In this document: one piece after another, positions 1-8,485 of the stretch
How positions within the stretch are numbered: position 1 is the stretch's first letter
Layout of the letters: every line of letters begins with the position of its first letter
Assembly: GCA_020847675.1 (NCBI GenBank)
Contig: JADLBN010000229.1
Coordinates: 1 to 45,529 of the forward strand
Length of the DNA stretch: 45,529 bases
Direction of reading: 5' to 3'
Source of the DNA: Burkholderiales bacterium
GTDB taxonomy: Bacteria; Pseudomonadota; Gammaproteobacteria; Burkholderiales; Casimicrobiaceae
Made by a program: the position numbers and the translations under genes
The notes under the pieces: generated by a model
The model's database searches: none
Told to the model about the DNA's origin: nothing
What the model saw: the letters and a program-made list of their open reading frames with translations, nothing else

Positions 1-1
1 C

Positions 2-622
2 AAGACGACCGACTTCAAGGCGATCCTCACCAAGATCAAGGGCAAGTCGCCCGACGCGGTGTTCTACGGCGGCATGGACGCGACCGGCGGCCCGATGATC
101 AAGCAGGCGCGCGAACTCGGCATCAAGTCGGTGTTCTCGTTCGGCGACGGCGCGTGCACCGACGAGATGGCGAAGCTCGCCGGCACCGCCGCGGAAGGAA
201 TGATCTGCTCGCAGGCCGGACTTCCCGCGTCGGCCGCCAGCAAGGAGTTCAACGAGGCGTTCAAGGCGAAGTACGGCGAGGTCAAGCAGTACGCTCCGTT
301 CTTCTACGACGCGGTGAACCTGATGATCGCCGCGATGCAGAAGGCGGACTCGACCGACCCGGCCAAGTACCTGCCCGAGCTCCAGAAGATCAGCTACAAC
401 GGCGCGACCGGCAAGATCGAGTTCGACGACAAGGGCGACCGCAAGAACGCCGAGATCACGATCTTCCAGCTGAAGGACGGCAAGGTCCAGCCGATCGCCG
501 TCGTGCAGGGCGGCAAGGCGGCTTCGTTCGCCGACTTCATCGCCGCGATGTCCGGCGGCGCGGCCCCGGCCGCCGCCCCGGCGACTCCGCCGGCCCCGGC
601 TCCGGAAGCCCCGAAGAAGTAA
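2..622 (+). CDS. livK: Branched-chain amino acid ABC transporter, periplasmic substrate-binding protein (3' part)
   Basis: This is the C-terminal 206 residues of a periplasmic type I solute-binding protein; the 5' end, including the signal peptide, lies outside the window. The frame is open from base 2 with no stop. The segment FYGGMDATGGPMIKQARELG and the later YAPFFYDAVNLMIAAMQKA stretch are typical of the LivJ/LivK (Peripla_BP_6) family, which delivers leucine, isoleucine, valine or related amides to the LivHM permease. The last 25 or so residues are an Ala/Pro-rich tail ending in KK, an unusual extension beyond the folded domain. A clear terminator follows at 641, so livK can be expressed separately from livHMGF. 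The family is confident; substrate specificity cannot be read from this fragment. Confidence 0.9.
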   Translation, partial: KTTDFKAILTKIKGKSPDAVFYGGMDATGGPMIKQARELGIKSVFSFGDGACTDEMAKLAGTAAEGMICSQAGLPASAASKEFNEAFKAKYGEVKQYAPFFYDAVNLMIAAMQKADSTDPAKYLPELQKISYNGATGKIEFDDKGDRKNAEITIFQLKDGKVQPIAVVQGGKAASFADFIAAMSGGAAPAAAPATPPAPAPEAPKK

Positions 623-640
623 TCGCGGCCTCCTCTTCGG

Positions 641-670
641 AAAGCGGCGCCCCCGGCGCCGCTTTTTTTT
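641..670 (+). terminator. Rho-independent terminator after livK
   Basis: A GC-rich stem (AAAGCGGCGC paired with GCGCCGCTTT around a CCCCG loop) is followed at once by a run of eight T, starting 18 bases after the livK stop codon. This is the only textbook intrinsic terminator in the window. It would separate the binding-protein mRNA from the permease and ATPase genes, a common way to give the binding protein a higher transcript level. Confidence 0.88.
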
Positions 671-765
671 CGCCCGGCGGTGTTGCCGTCAACGGACTCT
701 CCCCCCACAATCGCGGCGCGGAACCGACCCGCCACCCTCCCCGTCCACCGCCCTTCGACTCCCGG

Positions 766-840
766 CCATCGGCGCTCGATGCGCCTCCCCCCGGAAACGC
801 CGCCGCCTCTGATTCCTGTCCTCTGACTCCTGATCCCTGA
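766..840 (-). repeat. Dispersed repeat copy (family A) in livK-livH gap
   Basis: Read on the minus strand, this stretch begins with short TCAGGA/GTCAGAGG-type units, then GCGGCGGCGTTTCC and a small hairpin. It aligns with one gap to the two arms at 13622-13667 and 13801-13846 (roughly 85% by eye). The tandem part (CTCTGACTCC-TGATCCCTGA on the plus strand) runs up to 3 bases before the GTG of livH. The rest of 671-765 shows no gene. Confidence 0.65.
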
Positions 841-843
841 AGC

Positions 844-1848
844 GTGGACATCTTCCTCCAGCAGATCGTGAACGGCCTGACGCTCGGCTGCGTCTACGCC
901 GTCGTCGCGCTGGGGTACACGATGGTCTACGGAATCATCCAGCTCATCAACTTCGCCCACGGCGAGGTGGTGATGATCGGCGCGATGACCGCCTATTCGG
1001 TGATCGTGGCGCTCACCGGCGCACAGGTGCCGCTGCCGCCCGTGGCGATCGTGCTCGTCGGCGCGCTGGTGGCGATGCCGGTCTGCATGGGCGTCGGCTA
1101 CGCGCTCGAGCGCACCGCGTACCGCCCGCTGCGCGGCGCGCCGCGGCTCGCTCCGCTCATCACGGCGATCGGCCTGTCGATCATCCTGCAGCACCTCGCG
1201 ATGATCGTCTGGACGCGCAACCCGCTGTCCTATCCGCAGATCATCCGTCAGGTCCCGATCCACCTGACCGGCAACCCCGACGGCGCGACCATCACCAACG
1301 TGCAGATCGCGATCATCGTCGCGTCGGTCATGATGATGGGCGCGCTGCTCGCGCTCGTGTACCGGACGAAGCTCGGCATCGCGATGCGCGCGGTTGCCCA
1401 GAATCCCTCGATCGCCGGCCTGATGGGCATCGACATCAACCGCGTCATCGCGCTGACGTTCGTGATCGGTGCCGCGCTCGGGGCGGTCGCGGGCGTGATG
1501 GTCGGGAGCTACTACGGCATCGCCCACTACCAGATGGGAGCGCTCCTCGGGCTCAAGGCGTTCTCGGCCGCGGTGCTGGGGGGCATCGGCAACCTTGCCG
1601 GCGCGATGCTGGGCGGCTTGCTGCTCGGCGTCATCGAGGCGCTCGGCGCCGGATACGTCGGCGAACTCACCAACCTCTGTCGCCTGTCCGGTTGGTTCGA
1701 CGCGCTCGCCCAGCGCTGCGCGTCGGACCCGAACGTGACGCTCTTCGGATCCAACTACCAGGACGTGTTCGCCTTCATCGTGCTGATCCTCGTGCTGGTG
1801 TTCCGGCCCTCCGGCCTCCTCGGCGAGCGGGTCGCCGACCGGGCGTAG
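844..1848 (+). CDS. livH: Branched-chain amino acid ABC transporter permease LivH
   Basis: This 334-residue integral membrane protein is one of the two inner-membrane permease subunits of the Liv-type importer. The N-terminus (QQIVNGLTLGCVYAVVALGY) and the GIIQLINFAHGE motif are characteristic of LivH, and eight or so hydrophobic segments are visible. The C-terminus RPSGLLGE is also typical. The start is GTG at 844, which gives the conserved N-terminus; there is no strong Shine-Dalgarno because the upstream bases belong to a repeat element. It is followed by livM, with which it should form the translocation pore. Its loop around residues 280-305 contains two Cys residues, as in many betaproteobacterial LivH proteins. 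Confidence 0.95.
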   Translation: MDIFLQQIVNGLTLGCVYAVVALGYTMVYGIIQLINFAHGEVVMIGAMTAYSVIVALTGAQVPLPPVAIVLVGALVAMPVCMGVGYALERTAYRPLRGAPRLAPLITAIGLSIILQHLAMIVWTRNPLSYPQIIRQVPIHLTGNPDGATITNVQIAIIVASVMMMGALLALVYRTKLGIAMRAVAQNPSIAGLMGIDINRVIALTFVIGAALGAVAGVMVGSYYGIAHYQMGALLGLKAFSAAVLGGIGNLAGAMLGGLLLGVIEALGAGYVGELTNLCRLSGWFDALAQRCASDPNVTLFGSNYQDVFAFIVLILVLVFRPSGLLGERVADRA

Positions 1849-1887
1849 CGTGGCGGCCCCTCGCGACGCGATGCGCGCCCCGGTTCC

Positions 1888-1906
1888 CACGGACGTCCCA
1901 CGGACC
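1888..1906 (+). repeat. Dispersed 19-bp motif (family B) between livH and livM
   Basis: The sequence CACGGACGTCCCACGGACC is the same 19 bases carried, as reverse complement, by the right arm of the long hairpin at 45484-45529. Here it sits in the 69-bp livH-livM gap and is itself enclosed by CCCCGGT and ACCGGGG, so the transcript could fold into a hairpin ahead of livM. Confidence 0.7.
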
Positions 1907-1917
1907 GGGGGTGAACG

Positions 1918-3003
1918 GTGATGCTGCAGCTCGTCGACGTGAAGGGACGTCCCGCGCTCGCGTTCGCCGGCCTCGTGATCGTGGCCGTCGCCCTCGCTGT
2001 GCTGCCGTTCGTGCTGACCGGCATCGGCACGTTCTGGGTGCGCATCACCAACCTCGCGATCCTCTACTGCCTGCTCGCGCTGGGGTTGAACATCGTCGTC
2101 GGCTTCGCAGGCCTCCTCGACCTGGGCTACATCGCGTTCTACGCGGTCGGCGCCTACGTCTATGCGATGCTCGCGAGCCCGCACTTCGGGCTCCACCTGC
2201 CCTTCTGGATCATCCTGCCGATCGGAGCGGCGGTGGCCTGCGTGTTCGGCGTGCTGCTCGGCGCGCCCACGCTCAAGCTGCGCGGCGACTACCTCGCGAT
2301 CGTCACGCTGGGCTTCGGCGAAATCATCCGGATCTTCCTCAACAACCTGTCGCAGCCGATCAACATCACCAGCGGGCCGCAGGGCATCGCTCGCATCGAC
2401 CCGTTCCGGATCGGAACCTTCGACTTCTCGAGGACTTCCTCGATCCTGGGCCTCACGTTCACCGGCCCGATGAAGTACTACTACCTGCTGCTCGTCGTGC
2501 TGCTCGTGGTGATCGCGATCAACCTGCGGCTGCAGGATTCGCGCATCGGCCGCGCCTGGGAGGCGATCCGCGAGGACGAGGTTGCCGCGCGCGCGATGGG
2601 AATCAACACGCGAAACATGAAGCTCCTCGCGTTCGCGATGGGCGCGTCCTTCGGAGGCATCTCGGGCGGGATGTTCAGCGCGATCCAGGGCTTCATCAGC
2701 CCCGAGAGCTTCATCCTGGTCGAGAGCATCATGGTGCTGTCGATGGTGGTGCTGGGCGGCATGGGCAACGTGTGGGGCGTGGTGATCGGCGCGGTGCTGC
2801 TGTCGTTCGCGCCCGAGCTCCTGCGCGAGTGGGTAGGGCCGGTGCAGCAGGCGGTGTTCGGCCGCACGCTCCTCGATCCGGAGGTGATCCGGATGCTGCT
2901 GTTCGGGCTCGCGCTGGTGCTGATGATGCTGTTCCGGCCCGCGGGCATCCTGCCCTCCGCGCTGCGCAAGCGCGAACTCGAGACCCGGCGGACGGCCGGC
3001 TGA
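1918..3003 (+). CDS. livM: Branched-chain amino acid ABC transporter permease LivM
   Basis: This 361-residue protein is the second permease subunit. It shows about ten hydrophobic segments, the NIVVGFAGLLDLGYIAFYAV motif of LivM, and the cytoplasmic loop RAWEAIREDEVAARAMGIN that contacts the ATPases. The start is GTG at 1918 directly followed by an in-frame ATG at 1921; a GGGGGTG stretch upstream could serve either as ribosome site. The C-terminal FRPAGILP is the usual end of the family. The stop codon is 6 bases from the livG start, so the two are surely co-transcribed. Length agrees with betaproteobacterial LivM proteins that lack the long N-terminal extension of E. coli LivM. Confidence 0.95.
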   Translation: MMLQLVDVKGRPALAFAGLVIVAVALAVLPFVLTGIGTFWVRITNLAILYCLLALGLNIVVGFAGLLDLGYIAFYAVGAYVYAMLASPHFGLHLPFWIILPIGAAVACVFGVLLGAPTLKLRGDYLAIVTLGFGEIIRIFLNNLSQPINITSGPQGIARIDPFRIGTFDFSRTSSILGLTFTGPMKYYYLLLVVLLVVIAINLRLQDSRIGRAWEAIREDEVAARAMGINTRNMKLLAFAMGASFGGISGGMFSAIQGFISPESFILVESIMVLSMVVLGGMGNVWGVVIGAVLLSFAPELLREWVGPVQQAVFGRTLLDPEVIRMLLFGLALVLMMLFRPAGILPSALRKRELETRRTAG

Positions 3004-3009
3004 GGCGCG

Positions 3010-3807
3010 ATGGCTGCGGAATCGACGACCCTTCTCGCCGCCGAGGGCATCGGCAAGCGCTTCGGCGGCGTGCAGGCGCTCTCGGAGGTCGGATTCACGA
3101 TCCGGCGCGGCGAGATCTACGGGCTGATCGGCCCCAACGGCGCGGGCAAGACGACGCTGTTCAACGTTCTGACCGGCATCTACGCGCCGGACGGCGGAAG
3201 CTTCACTTTCGATGGCCGCCCGCTCATGGGATTGAAGCCGAACGAGGTCGCCGCGCGCGGCATCGCCCGCACGTTCCAGAACATCCGGCTGTTCGGCAAC
3301 CTCTCGGCGCTGGAGAACGTGATGGTCGGCCGCCACGTGCGCACCAGGACCGGCGTGTGGGGCGCGATCTCGCGGCACCGCCGCGCCCGCGACGAAGAGG
3401 CCGGCATCCAGCGGCGCGCGGTCGACCTGCTCGAGTACGTCGGCGTCGCGCCGCGCGCGATGGACCTCGCGAAAAACCTGCCCTACGGCTTCCAGCGCCG
3501 GCTCGAGATCGCGCGCGCACTCGCGACCGACCCCAAGCTCCTCGCGCTCGACGAGCCCGCCGCGGGCATGAACGCCACCGAGACTGCGTCGCTCGAGGCG
3601 CTTCTGCACAACATCCGGCGCGACGGCACCACGATCCTCCTGATCGAGCACGACATGAAGCTCGTGATGGGCGTGTGCGACCGCGTGCTGGTGCTCGACT
3701 ATGGCCGCCGGATCGCCGAGGGGCCCGCCGCAGCGGTGCAGAAGGACCCGGCGGTCATCTCCGCCTATCTCGGCGGCGACGTCTCGCTCAACCTCAAGGG
3801 CGCATAG
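3010..3807 (+). CDS. livG: Branched-chain amino acid ABC transporter ATP-binding protein LivG
   Basis: This 265-residue ABC ATPase is one of two that power the Liv importer from the cytoplasmic face. The Walker A motif GPNGAGKT lies at residues 41-48, followed by the Q-loop region (RTFQNIRLF), the signature segment LPYGFQRRLEIARAL, Walker B LLALDEPAAGMN and the switch His in LLIEHDMKLV. The signature reads YGFQ rather than LSGGQ, which is normal for LivG. ATG 3010 is preceded by GAGG at a short distance and lies 6 bases after livM. It is paired with livF 8 bases downstream. Confidence 0.95.
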   Translation: MAAESTTLLAAEGIGKRFGGVQALSEVGFTIRRGEIYGLIGPNGAGKTTLFNVLTGIYAPDGGSFTFDGRPLMGLKPNEVAARGIARTFQNIRLFGNLSALENVMVGRHVRTRTGVWGAISRHRRARDEEAGIQRRAVDLLEYVGVAPRAMDLAKNLPYGFQRRLEIARALATDPKLLALDEPAAGMNATETASLEALLHNIRRDGTTILLIEHDMKLVMGVCDRVLVLDYGRRIAEGPAAAVQKDPAVISAYLGGDVSLNLKGA

Positions 3808-3815
3808 GCGCATCG

Positions 3816-4544
3816 ATGGCCGAAGCTCCTCCCCTCCTCGCGCTCGAAGGCCTCAAGGTCTCCTACGGCGGCATCCAGGCGGTCAAGGGCATCGACCTCG
3901 TCGTCGGCAGGGGCGAACTCGTGTGCCTGATCGGGGCGAACGGCGCGGGCAAGTCGACGACGCTCAAGGGCGTCACCGGGCTGCAGCCGGTCTCCGGCGG
4001 CACCGTGCGCTACGACGGCGAGGACGTCACCGGCCGCCCGGCGTTCGAACTGGTGCGCCGCGGGCTCGCGATGGTGCCCGAGGGCCGCGGCGTGTTCGGC
4101 GCGCTCTCGATCGAGGAGAACCTCGCGATGGGCGCCTACATCCGCAGCGACAAGGCGGGCATCCGCGAGGACGTCGAGCGCGCATTCGCGCTGTTCCCCC
4201 GCCTCAAGGAGCGCCGGCGGCAGACCGCGGGCACGCTGTCGGGAGGCGAGCAGCAGATGCTCGCGATGGCGCGCGCACTGATGTCGCGGCCGCGCCTGCT
4301 CCTGCTCGACGAGCCGTCGATGGGCCTCGCGCCACTGATGGTCCAGAAGGTGTTCGAGACCGTGATCGCGGTGAGCCGCGAGGGCGTCACGATCCTGCTG
4401 ATCGAGCAGAACGCGAAGCTCGCGCTCGAAGTGAGCCACCGCGGCTACGTGATGGAGTCGGGTACGATCACGCTCGCCGGCGAAGCCAAGGCGCTCCTCC
4501 ACGATCCGAAGATCCGCGCAGCGTATCTCGGCGTCGGGGCGTAG
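3816..4544 (+). CDS. livF: Branched-chain amino acid ABC transporter ATP-binding protein LivF
   Basis: This 242-residue ABC ATPase completes the livKHMGF set. Walker A GANGAGKS is at residues 40-47, the signature is LSGGEQQMLAMARAL, Walker B is LLLLDEPSMGL, and the H-loop position is LLIEQNAKLAL, with Gln-Asn in place of His-Asp as usual for LivF. ATG 3816 gives the conserved start LLALEGLKVSYGGIQAVKG. It is the last gene of the cluster; the next gene starts 81 bases on, so read-through is possible. The transporter could also carry short-chain amides or urea, since such systems share this architecture; nothing nearby (for example amidase or urease) supports that. Confidence 0.95.
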   Translation: MAEAPPLLALEGLKVSYGGIQAVKGIDLVVGRGELVCLIGANGAGKSTTLKGVTGLQPVSGGTVRYDGEDVTGRPAFELVRRGLAMVPEGRGVFGALSIEENLAMGAYIRSDKAGIREDVERAFALFPRLKERRRQTAGTLSGGEQQMLAMARALMSRPRLLLLDEPSMGLAPLMVQKVFETVIAVSREGVTILLIEQNAKLALEVSHRGYVMESGTITLAGEAKALLHDPKIRAAYLGVGA

Positions 4545-4625
4545 GACGTGCCCGTCGGTCACGCGCCTTCGTCCTGAGACCGGGCGCGCGCGAACGTTCC
4601 CCGGCCCCGTCCGCAGGCGACCCCG

Positions 4626-5336
4626 TTGGACCCCAGCCCGAAGAGCGCGTCCTTGTCCGCGGCGCGCGCGCTCGCCTGGTACGGCGACGCGATGCGCCTG
4701 TGGAAACGCGGCCCGGTCGTGATGTCGGTCCTCGGCGCGATAACGATCGTCTCGCAGTTCGCCTTCGAGCTGTGGCCGGAAGCGGGTTCGCTCGTCGCCA
4801 AGGTCGTCGTGCCGCTCGTCGCGTGCGGGATGCTCTATGCCGCCGAGGCGGCCGAGCGCGGCGAGCGCCCGCGCCTGTGGCACGCGATCGCGGCGTTCCG
4901 CGCACCTGCAGGCGCGATTGCCGCGGTCGTGCTCTCGTCGGCGATCACGTTCGCGGCCGAGTGGCTCGCCGCGGACCGGCTCGCCGGCATCGACCTGCTC
5001 CGCCCCGGCGGTCCACCGGCCGATTTCGACGCCGCGACCGCCTTCGCGGTCTACGCGGTCGGCGTCGTCGTGTCGCTGCCCATGACGCTCGTCCCGCTCG
5101 CCGCGCTGTTCGGCGGCGCGTCGTTCGGAGCTTCGTTCGCGGTCTCCGCGAGGGCGTTCGCGAGGGCGCCCGGCGCGTTCGTCGCCTACGGCGCGATCGC
5201 GCTCGCGCTCCTCACCGTCGGGCTGCTGACGCTCGGCATCGGGCTGGTGATCGCGCTGCCGCTCATCGCCTGCGCGACCTGGGCTGCGTGGCGCGACTTC
5301 GCGCCCGCCGGCGCTACGCCGTCGGCGCCTGCCTGA
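4626..5336 (+). CDS. Multi-pass membrane protein, BPSS1780-like
   Basis: This 236-residue protein has about five or six hydrophobic segments and no signal peptide. The N-terminal stretch ARALAWYGDAMRLWKRGP before the first helix resembles the BPSS1780 family of betaproteobacterial membrane proteins, where a conserved W/R-rich amphipathic segment precedes the first helix. That assignment is from memory of the family pattern and is moderate only. The start is uncertain: TTG 4626 gives the full frame and TTG 4653 is an alternative; no ATG precedes the conserved segment. The 3' end overlaps the convergent acylphosphatase gene by 23 bases. Function unknown. Confidence 0.55.
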   Translation: MDPSPKSASLSAARALAWYGDAMRLWKRGPVVMSVLGAITIVSQFAFELWPEAGSLVAKVVVPLVACGMLYAAEAAERGERPRLWHAIAAFRAPAGAIAAVVLSSAITFAAEWLAADRLAGIDLLRPGGPPADFDAATAFAVYAVGVVVSLPMTLVPLAALFGGASFGASFAVSARAFARAPGAFVAYGAIALALLTVGLLTLGIGLVIALPLIACATWAAWRDFAPAGATPSAPA

Positions 5337-5592
5337 AGCCCTCGATCCCGATATCGGGTTCGACGTCGTCGACTTCGACCCGATCGACGCGCGCGGAAGG
5401 CGGCCCGCGCCGCATCCACGCGAGCGCGCGCCCGACTGCGTCCTCCGGACCCTGCAGCCACGCCTCGACGGTGCCGTCGCGGCGGTTGCGCACCCAGCCC
5501 GCCACGCCGAAATCGCGCGCGGCTTCCGCGGTCGCGTAGCGGAATCCCACGCCCTGCACGCGGCCGTGCACGACGATCCGCCGCGCGATCAC
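5314..5592 (-). CDS. acyP: Acylphosphatase
   Basis: This 92-residue protein matches the acylphosphatase family in length and in both signature regions: RRIVVHGRVQGVGFRYATAE with the substrate-binding Arg, and GWVRNRRDGTVEAWLQG with the catalytic Asn. It hydrolyses carboxyl-phosphate bonds such as acetyl or carbamoyl phosphate in the cytoplasm. The GTG start overlaps the TGA stop of the upstream NUDIX gene (GTGA), so translation is probably coupled. It is the last gene of the minus-strand run and its end overlaps the convergent membrane-protein gene. No residue of the active site appears changed. Confidence 0.93.
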   Translation of the reverse strand: MIARRIVVHGRVQGVGFRYATAEAARDFGVAGWVRNRRDGTVEAWLQGPEDAVGRALAWMRRGPPSARVDRVEVDDVEPDIGIEGFRQAPTA

Positions 5593-6155
5593 GGCAGGAC
5601 GCCGCGCCGCAGCAGGTGGAAGACGGCGGCGAGCGTCTTCGCGTCGGTGACGCCGCCGCGATCCGCCTCGGCGAGCAGATCCGCGCCGCGCATCGCGACG
5701 ACGTCGAGGTGCTCGTCCTCGTCGAGCTTCCGTCCGACGTGGCGAAGGTCCTCGGCGAGCCACAGATCGATCGCCTCGTTCGAGTAGCCGATGCCGGGAT
5801 GGACCTCGCCCAGCCGGGTCCAGCGCGCGGCCTCGTAGCCGGTCTCCTCGAGGAGTTCGCGCCGGCCGGTGTCGATCGGCGCCTCGTTCGCGTCGCGCTT
5901 GCCTGCCGGGAACTCGACGAATACGCGCCCGACCGGATACCTGAACTGGCGCTCGAGGATCCAGCGGCCGTCCGCGAGCCTGGGCGCGACGAGCACGGCG
6001 CCCGGGTGCACGATGTACTCGCGCGTGGCAAGCCGCCCCGAAGGCAATCGCACGGTGTCCTTGCGGACGTGGAGCAATGCTCCGTCGAACACCGGCGTCG
6101 AATCCACCCGGGTCTCGATCAGGTTCCCGTCGCCCGTTCGCGCGTCGTCGCTCAT
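5589..6155 (-). CDS. NUDIX hydrolase, ADP-ribose pyrophosphatase-like
   Basis: This 188-residue protein carries a perfect NUDIX box: G, five residues, E, seven residues, then RELLEETGY. Upstream is the beta-strand region RQFRYPVGRVFVEFPAGK, typical of ADP-ribose or nucleoside-diphosphate-sugar pyrophosphatases (NudF type). It is expected to cleave ADP-ribose to AMP and ribose 5-phosphate in the cytoplasm with Mg2+. Two in-frame ATGs exist: 6155 is chosen because GGAG lies about 6 bases before it, whereas 6161 lies almost on top of that ribosome site. The gene follows hemF by 58 bases and overlaps acyP. Substrate is inferred from the family only. Confidence 0.9.
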   Translation of the reverse strand: MSDDARTGDGNLIETRVDSTPVFDGALLHVRKDTVRLPSGRLATREYIVHPGAVLVAPRLADGRWILERQFRYPVGRVFVEFPAGKRDANEAPIDTGRRELLEETGYEAARWTRLGEVHPGIGYSNEAIDLWLAEDLRHVGRKLDEDEHLDVVAMRGADLLAEADRGGVTDAKTLAAVFHLLRRGVLP

Positions 6156-6213
6156 GCTCATCTCCGATTCGGGCCCGCCGCAGGGCGGGATGCCGCGTGC
6201 GCACCGCGCAGCA

Positions 6214-7128
6214 TCACGCTTCCGGCTCCTCGTCCGCCCAGTCGCGCGGCACCAGGTATCGCTCGTGGAGCCGCGCCTCGGGCGTGCCGGGTGCCGGATG
6301 CCAGTCGTAGCGCCACGCCGCACGCGGCGGCATCGACATCAGGATCGCCTCGGCGCGCCCGTTGCTGTGCAGCCCGAACGCGGTCCCGCGGTCCCAGACG
6401 AGGTTGAACTCGACGTAGCGGCCGCGCCGGTACGCCTGGAACTCGCGCTCGCGCTCGCCGTACGGATGATCCTTCCGCCGTTCGAGTATCGGGACGTACG
6501 CGCCGGCGAACGCGTCGCCGACCGCGCGCACGATCGCGAACGAACGCTCGAAGCCGCCCTCCGCGAGGTCGTCGAAGAAGACGCCGCCCACACCGCGCGG
6601 CTCGCGCCGGTGCCTGAGGAAGAAATAGTCGTCGCAGGCCTTCTTCCAGCGCGGGTGGAGTTCCGCGCCGAACGGCGCGAGCGCGTCGCGGCACGCGCGG
6701 TGGAACGCGATCGCGTCCTCGTCGAAGCCGTAGACCGGCGTCAGGTCCATGCCTCCGCCGAACCACCAGACCGGCGCTTCCGCGTCGCGCGTGGCGAGAA
6801 ACATCCGGACGTTCATGTGGACGGTCGGCGCGAAAGGATTGCGCGGGTGGAGGACGAGCGAGACGCCCGTCGCCTGCCACGCGCGGCCCGCGAGCGCGGG
6901 TCGTCCGGCGCTCGCCGACGCGGGCAGCGCGTCGCCGCGCACGTCCGAGAAGTTGACGCCACCGCGCTCGAACACGCGGCCGTCCTCGATCACGCGCGAG
7001 ACTCCGCCGCCGCCTTCCGGCCGGATCCACTCGTCGCGAAGGAAACGGCCGCCGTCGACCGCTTCGAGGCGCGCGACGATGCGTTCCTGCAGGCCGGTCA
7101 GGTACGCGCGGACGGCGGCGACGTCCAC
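6214..7128 (-). CDS. hemF: Oxygen-dependent coproporphyrinogen III oxidase
   Basis: This 304-residue protein is HemF, which oxidatively decarboxylates coproporphyrinogen III to protoporphyrinogen IX during haem synthesis. The family core is clear: [41 protein letters not shown] and [18 protein letters not shown], where the conserved His, Asp and Arg residues sit. Length is the same as E. coli HemF (about 300). The start is GTG 7128; no better ribosome site was found and upstream sequence is not conserved. It lies 51 bases after purD in the same direction and needs oxygen, so the host respires aerobically at least part of the time. Confidence 0.96.
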   Translation of the reverse strand: MDVAAVRAYLTGLQERIVARLEAVDGGRFLRDEWIRPEGGGGVSRVIEDGRVFERGGVNFSDVRGDALPASASAGRPALAGRAWQATGVSLVLHPRNPFAPTVHMNVRMFLATRDAEAPVWWFGGGMDLTPVYGFDEDAIAFHRACRDALAPFGAELHPRWKKACDDYFFLRHRREPRGVGGVFFDDLAEGGFERSFAIVRAVGDAFAGAYVPILERRKDHPYGEREREFQAYRRGRYVEFNLVWDRGTAFGLHSNGRAEAILMSMPPRAAWRYDWHPAPGTPEARLHERYLVPRDWADEEPEA

Positions 7129-7179
7129 GGGATCAGCGCCGGCGCGCGGTGACGAAGCGAAGGCGAATCGACGCGGCGC

Positions 7180-8463
7180 TCACCGTCGCGCCGTAGCACG
7201 GTGGCCGATGTCCATCCGGACCTGCATCCCGTCGAACCGGATCTCCGCCACCGCGGCGTAGGCGGCACGCTGCGCGAGGCGGACCGAGTCGCCCAGCGCG
7301 GTGACGCACAGCACCCGCCCGCCGCTCGTCACGACGCGATCGCCGTCGAGCGAGGTGCCGGCGTGGAACACCTTCGCGTCGGGATGGCGCGCGGCGTCGA
7401 CGCGCTCGAGCCCGGAGATCGCGTCGCCCTTGCGCGGCGCATCCGGATAGCCCGGGGCCGCAAGCACGACGCCGAGCGCCGCACGCCGGTCCCAGGTCGC
7501 CTCGGCGCGGTCGAGCGTGCCGCGCGCCGCGTGCTCGGCCAGGTCCACGAGGTCGGATTTGAGACGCATGAGGATCGGCTGAGTCTCCGGATCGCCCAGC
7601 CGGCAGTTGAACTCGAGCACACGCGGCGTGCCGGTCGCGTCGACCATCACGCCGGCGTAGAGGAAGCCGGTGAACGGGATGCCGTCGGCGGCCATGCCTT
7701 CGACCGTCGGCACGACGATCTCGCGCATGATGCGCTTGTGCAGTTCCGGCGTGACCACCGGTGCGGGAGAGTAGGCCCCCATGCCGCCGGTGTTCGGCCC
7801 GCTGTCGCCGTCGCGAAGCCGCTTGTGGTCCTGCGAGGACGCGAGCGGGAGCACGGTGCGCCCGTCGCACAGCACGATGAAGCTTGCCTCCTCGCCTTCG
7901 AGGAAGTCCTCGACCACCACGCGCGCGCCGGCGACGCCCATCGAGTGCCCGACGATCATCGCGTCGATCGCGGCCTGTGCTTCCGCTACCGACGCGGCGA
8001 CGACGACGCCCTTGCCGGCGGCGAGCCCGTCCGCCTTCACCACGATCGGCGCGCCCCGCTCCGCCACGTAGGCCTTCGCGAGCGACGCATCGGAGAACGT
8101 GCGGTACGCGGCCGTCGGGATGCCGTGCCGCGCCATGAACGCCTTGGCGAAGTCCTTCGACGACTCGAGCTGCGCGGCGGCGCGCGTCGCGCCGACGATC
8201 GCGAGGCCCTCGGCGCGGAACGCGTCGACGACGCCGGCGGCGAGCGGCGCCTCGGGGCCGACGAGAGTCAGCGCGATGCGTTCACGCTGCGCGAACGCCA
8301 CGAGGTCGGGAATCTCCGTGATCGCGACGTTCGCGACGCCAGGCTCGCGCGCGGTGCCCCCGTTGCCCGGCGCGACCCACACCTTCGCGGCGCGGGGCGA
8401 CTGGGCGGTCTTCCACGCCAGCGCGTGCTCGCGTCCTCCGCCGCCGATGATCAGGACATTCAC
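7180..8463 (-). CDS. purD: Phosphoribosylamine-glycine ligase (GAR synthetase)
   Basis: This 427-residue ATP-grasp enzyme joins glycine to phosphoribosylamine in the second step of de novo purine synthesis. The N-terminus [18 protein letters not shown] and APGNGGTA are diagnostic, followed by the ATP-grasp core ([36 protein letters not shown]) and the [11 protein letters not shown] metal-binding segment. Length is typical (E. coli 429). It sits between pagP (22 bases upstream) and hemF, in the same run as purH, the last step of the pathway; purH-purD linkage is common, but the pagP insertion is not. Confidence 0.97.
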   Translation of the reverse strand: MNVLIIGGGGREHALAWKTAQSPRAAKVWVAPGNGGTAREPGVANVAITEIPDLVAFAQRERIALTLVGPEAPLAAGVVDAFRAEGLAIVGATRAAAQLESSKDFAKAFMARHGIPTAAYRTFSDASLAKAYVAERGAPIVVKADGLAAGKGVVVAASVAEAQAAIDAMIVGHSMGVAGARVVVEDFLEGEEASFIVLCDGRTVLPLASSQDHKRLRDGDSGPNTGGMGAYSPAPVVTPELHKRIMREIVVPTVEGMAADGIPFTGFLYAGVMVDATGTPRVLEFNCRLGDPETQPILMRLKSDLVDLAEHAARGTLDRAEATWDRRAALGVVLAAPGYPDAPRKGDAISGLERVDAARHPDAKVFHAGTSLDGDRVVTSGGRVLCVTALGDSVRLAQRAAYAAVAEIRFDGMQVRMDIGHRATARR

Positions 8464-8485
8464 GCCGGATGGGCGTCGCGCGCCG

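Noticed and set aside
394-3813. A continuous 1139-codon frame on the minus strand
   Set aside because: It runs antisense to livHMG and beyond, is extremely rich in Arg, Asp, His and Glu, has no recognisable domain, and is what GC-rich codon bias produces opposite real genes.
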